Assembly: GCA_000526255.1 (NCBI GenBank) | Contig: JAFS01000001.1 | Coordinates: 248,001 to 312,000 of the forward strand | From: Verrucomicrobia bacterium LP2A | GTDB lineage: Bacteria; Verrucomicrobiota; Verrucomicrobiia; Methylacidiphilales; Methylacidiphilaceae | Length of the DNA: 64,000 bases | Direction of reading: 5' to 3' | Part shown: positions 62,201 to 64,000 of the stretch, in pieces | How positions within the stretch are numbered: position 1 is the first letter of the stretch | Layout: the number at the start of each line of letters is the position of its first letter | Position numbers and translations under genes: made by a program | Notes under the pieces: model-generated | The model's input: only the letters and a program-made list of their open reading frames with translations | What the model was told of the DNA's origin: nothing | The model's database searches: none

Positions 62201-63743
62201 AGGACAGCGGCTGCAAGATAAGAAAGAGGAGAAGCTCAAGAAACTGGTGGCGCTCAAAGCCTGGCACGCCTTCTTTCTGCGACTTGACGACCGGACGGAA
62301 CAGAATCTCATGGCTTGGACACAGGCAATCGCGCGGATCGGAAAGGGAACGGGCAAGTACGCCTATCGGCACCGGGGGACATCCCGCAAATATCTGATAG
62401 AGTGCCTCCCCAAGATGCCATGCTGGATTATGCCGCTCCACAAGCTGTGGGAGACCACGGACCCAACGCCGGGGGTTTTCGACACGGTGATCGTGGATGA
62501 GGCTTCACAAGCTGGAATCGGGGCCCTGGCGTTGCTTCTCCTGGCCAAGCGAATCGTCGTCGTCGGAGACGATAAGCAGAATAGCCCCGAAGGGGTAGGT
62601 ATCCTCGAAGATGACATTGCCCGCCTCGCGCGCGATCATCTTCATGAGTTTCGATTCCGGGACGAATTCCGGCCTGACACAAGTCTCTACGACCATGCCG
62701 AGCGAGCTTTTGGACACCCTATCTCCCTTCGCGAGCATTTTCGCTGCGTGCCCGAGATTATTCGCTTCAGCAACGACCTCTGTTACACAGACGTCCCCTT
62801 GATCCCCTTGCGTCAGCCGCCTCCCAATCGATTGGAACCGCTGCAATCCATCTTTGTGCCGCAAGGCGCCTGCGAAGGCAGTGGGGAGCGTATCCTTAAC
62901 CGTGCGGAGGCAGAGGCAATCGTGGAGGGAATCCGCGCGTGTATCGATGACGATACCTATGACGAGAAGACCATGGGGGTGATCGTCCTGCAGGGACACG
63001 CCCAAGCGGAGTTGATTGAAAAGAAACTGGCCGAGGTCCTCGAGTCCGAGGTTCGTGAGAAGAGAAAACTGCGCTGCGGAGTGCCTGCTTCCTTCCAGGG
63101 GGACCAGAGGGATGTGATTTTTTTGTCGCTGATCGTCGCCCCCGATCATCAGTTTAGGGCATTGACGGAGATCGAAGCTCAGCGGCGCTTCAATGTCGCC
63201 ATGAGCCGGGCGCGAGATCAGGTGTGGCTTTTCCATAGCGTCCAGCCGCATGACCTCAGTCGTGAAGATCTGCGCTGGCGCCTCTTGCAATTTTTTTCGA
63301 GCCCCGAGCAGATCCAGCCGGTCTATCAGGAGCTCGAGCGACTCGAGCACGAAGCACTACGGACCCATAGACGACCAGGCAGCCAGCCGGACCCATACGA
63401 AAGTTGGTTCGAAGTCGATGTCGCCTTAGAGCTGCTTCGTAAGAATTATAGGGTTTATCCACAGTATGAAGTCGCGGGCTACCGCATTGATCTCGTGGTC
63501 GAGGGATTGTCCAATCGGCTCGCCGTGGAGTGTGACGGTGACGCTTGGTATGGGCCCGAGAGATTTGAATCCGACATGGCGAGGCAGCGGCAGCTTGAGC
63601 GGGCAGGATGGAAGTTCGTGCGTGTTCGGGAGTCGGAGTGGTATGCCGATCGAAATCGCACGGTATGCCTCCTTGAGCGTGAATTGCAAAGGATCGGTAT
63701 TCGGCCGGTTCGAGAAGAAGTTGGGCAAGAGGAAGTGGAGTAA
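59217..63743 (+). CDS. SF1 (UPF1/DNA2-like) helicase with C-terminal Vsr-like nuclease
   Basis: 1508 residues, GTG start at 59217. Residues 1-400 are an unrecognised charged N-terminal region. Walker A GPPGTGKS is at 419-426; a long coiled-coil-rich insertion follows; Walker B IVDEASQ has D1094-E1095; then VVVGDDKQNSP, the motif-V region ASFQGDQRDVIFLSL and FNVAMSRARDQVWLF (motif VI). The last 110 residues form a PD-(D/E)xK/Vsr-type (DUF559/MTES_1575-like) nuclease: E1399, D1425 in GYRIDLVV, and E1438-C-D1440 in LAVECDGDAWYG. The architecture is common in antiviral systems; function here is inferred. Confidence 0.85.
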   Translation: MNASSRKTAALLHFLQATATLHRKRIPAYREEEKVLWFADLPRNLPQTWKDACKSAFLADNPTDLPDLWLEVRKKRKPTFPALSKALEDWVPQKFQADPDKYVDKRLDDLVGLLNPQITILVEKRVPDPGTLRGAGRPQTARVPWERRLEDHREIKTAWREYLLNDWQAWAEQMRRWQVVQRVYEDVDFMRRRLEEAEERYELLLAVGLLQWRDSTGVTVKRHLLTAPAEITLEAARDVLKVTPAASFEKFRVDLDMLEHQARPRLDGTDLEDRLEELDVRAWDKVSVAKVLRIIANKASGDSEVSEDVWTPLERADQRLRILYAPALVLRERRPTAYEELINKLLNACEREPALSTIAPWERFVSEGEAASRPAVGGTDASFDFTNAGDRLYFPRPTNEEQRRIIERLGARPYVLVKGPPGTGKSHAIANLICHLLATGERVLVTAHASKALGVLRHLLPEDVRNLCVTAFGSGREDHRLLENSVRGILSRKNEWRGAEQAQSEIDRWEEELRQLEDETAAVVRQLRELREAETHSHALIGGYQGTAAQIARQVEQELERYEWFPPLPDEQSRCPLGPDDIAFLADVHVAMTNEHLSGLRLEVGTFPLPDPGEFAQALQSLRAAEDAAESMRGGLPDEYLPALRAVCLANLDACRNFLKNLEAHAARAESILGDLTRQIVKDLLMNRDARWDRFQQEVTDLVEQMRAARERATTFQIDVPSDVEGGTLLADTRQRLEHLRNGGRRGWGFLAPRVVRETRYIEKRCRVNGEAPCEEKSLDVLLGFLELKRLLQEFQTLWPRPVAIPHSDPARAVDQVADLGQELTRLVEHFRVSDRKALDIVPIEKRVALAEPDERTRWQRALDAEQALRLAQRVRAQFEAHYGAIRGVANSAVHPCMAELAQAIEDRDPARWTAAWQTRQRFMEARDHFRRYRELLDQLRGSCPELTSLLQATQGNPEWKDRLRRLERAWAWAAARTWLRKVADLRRYEELTERGQRLQDKKEEKLKKLVALKAWHAFFLRLDDRTEQNLMAWTQAIARIGKGTGKYAYRHRGTSRKYLIECLPKMPCWIMPLHKLWETTDPTPGVFDTVIVDEASQAGIGALALLLLAKRIVVVGDDKQNSPEGVGILEDDIARLARDHLHEFRFRDEFRPDTSLYDHAERAFGHPISLREHFRCVPEIIRFSNDLCYTDVPLIPLRQPPPNRLEPLQSIFVPQGACEGSGERILNRAEAEAIVEGIRACIDDDTYDEKTMGVIVLQGHAQAELIEKKLAEVLESEVREKRKLRCGVPASFQGDQRDVIFLSLIVAPDHQFRALTEIEAQRRFNVAMSRARDQVWLFHSVQPHDLSREDLRWRLLQFFSSPEQIQPVYQELERLEHEALRTHRRPGSQPDPYESWFEVDVALELLRKNYRVYPQYEVAGYRIDLVVEGLSNRLAVECDGDAWYGPERFESDMARQRQLERAGWKFVRVRESEWYADRNRTVCLLERELQRIGIRPVREEVGQEEVE

Positions 63744-64000
63744 CTAACGGCCAGCGCTTAAGCAAAAGCGGGGCTGCTTGGGCATGAGCACGAGGGAAGG
63801 AGAACGATGCCGAACGGCGCCAACCTCAGCACAGAGTTCCCTATGATACGAGAAACGAGTCAGGGCTCGTGTCTTCCGCTGAGTGCTTGTGGGAAGCCGA
63901 GGGTCCTTTTTAAATTGAAGCCATCGAGGCCACTCAGGCGGAGACTAAAGAACTGAACTTCCAGGAGCAGTCGATCCTGGATAAGGCTGTTCTGGCGAAG
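63744..64000. other. Right-edge stretch; possible gene start or relic
   Basis: 257 bases after the helicase gene. From 63914 a frame opens directly behind a TAA and reads IEAIEATQAETKELNFQEQS to the window edge, which looks like protein sequence but has no ATG, GTG or TTG near its beginning. It may be a broken gene or one with a frameshift. No terminator or attachment site is clear. Confidence 0.35.

Noticed and set aside
58269-64000. tRNA-associated integration site for the helicase cassette
   Set aside because: No T-loop-like GTTCGAATC or CCA end was seen in the flanks inside the window.

Overview
The window looks like chromosome of a fairly GC-rich Gram-negative bacterium. It has LpxL-type and PlsC acyltransferases, an ExbB/ExbD-TPR-OmpA envelope operon, a TonB protein and outer-membrane-type lipoproteins. 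Gene content and protein style fit Verrucomicrobiota, and an acidophilic methanotroph such as Methylacidimicrobium is my best guess. That is inference: no rRNA or taxonomic marker was compared.

Layout. (1) 1-18.4 kb is housekeeping: uppP (cut by the left edge), a D,D-carboxypeptidase, hisG with a 35-codon very basic protein behind it, a HIT protein, holA, a glycosyltransferase and adk. Then comes an exbB-exbD-TPR-OmpA operon in which one protein combines a TolA/TonB-like anchor with a Pal-like OmpA domain. A minus-strand run follows (cbpA-cbpM-midA-malQ-lipoprotein), then an OGG-type glycosylase, a class III aminotransferase and a DUF2892 membrane protein. (2) 18.4-33.9 kb is a complete type III-B CRISPR island. 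On the plus strand lie cmr2(cas10)-cmr3-cmr4-cmr5-cmr6-cmr1, a CARF-nuclease of the Card1/Can2 type and a Csx3 ring nuclease fused to a P-loop ATPase. A leftward-transcribed array has 21 intact 37-bp repeats plus a degenerate terminal one. Its leader and cas2-cas1 lie to the right on the minus strand, followed by a CARF protein of the NE0113/TIGR02584 type with a winged-helix-like C-terminus. No cas6 is present. (3) 33.9-45 kb holds a PP2C phosphatase, two methyltransferases, a GT28-PHP fusion protein, birA, an HTH-MBL protein, a DUF5069 protein, a ZnuA/C/B-type metal importer, a divergent Fe/Mn SOD-like protein and a small zinc ribbon. (4) 45-58.3 kb holds TonB and Slp-like envelope proteins, a flavodoxin-less sulfite-reductase-type flavoprotein, a phosphoribosyltransferase-uvrB-acyltransferase-acyltransferase-glycosyltransferase operon, a deacetylase and DUF218 pair, pyrH, frr, a DJ-1/PfpI protein and a small lipoprotein. 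(5) 58.3-64 kb is an accessory segment with a two-gene cassette: an unrecognised 159-aa protein overlapping a 1508-aa SF1 helicase with a C-terminal Vsr-like nuclease, a likely defence system.

How the parts work together. The CRISPR island holds each layer of a cyclic-oligoadenylate response: a cyclase (GGDD in Cas10), a degradative effector (Card1-like), a candidate signal-removing enzyme (Csx3, joined to an ATPase) and a possible signal-responsive DNA-binding protein (CARF-wHTH). Several first-in-operon genes, including cmr2, have a -10 box 5-7 bases before the start codon and no Shine-Dalgarno sequence, which suggests leaderless transcripts.
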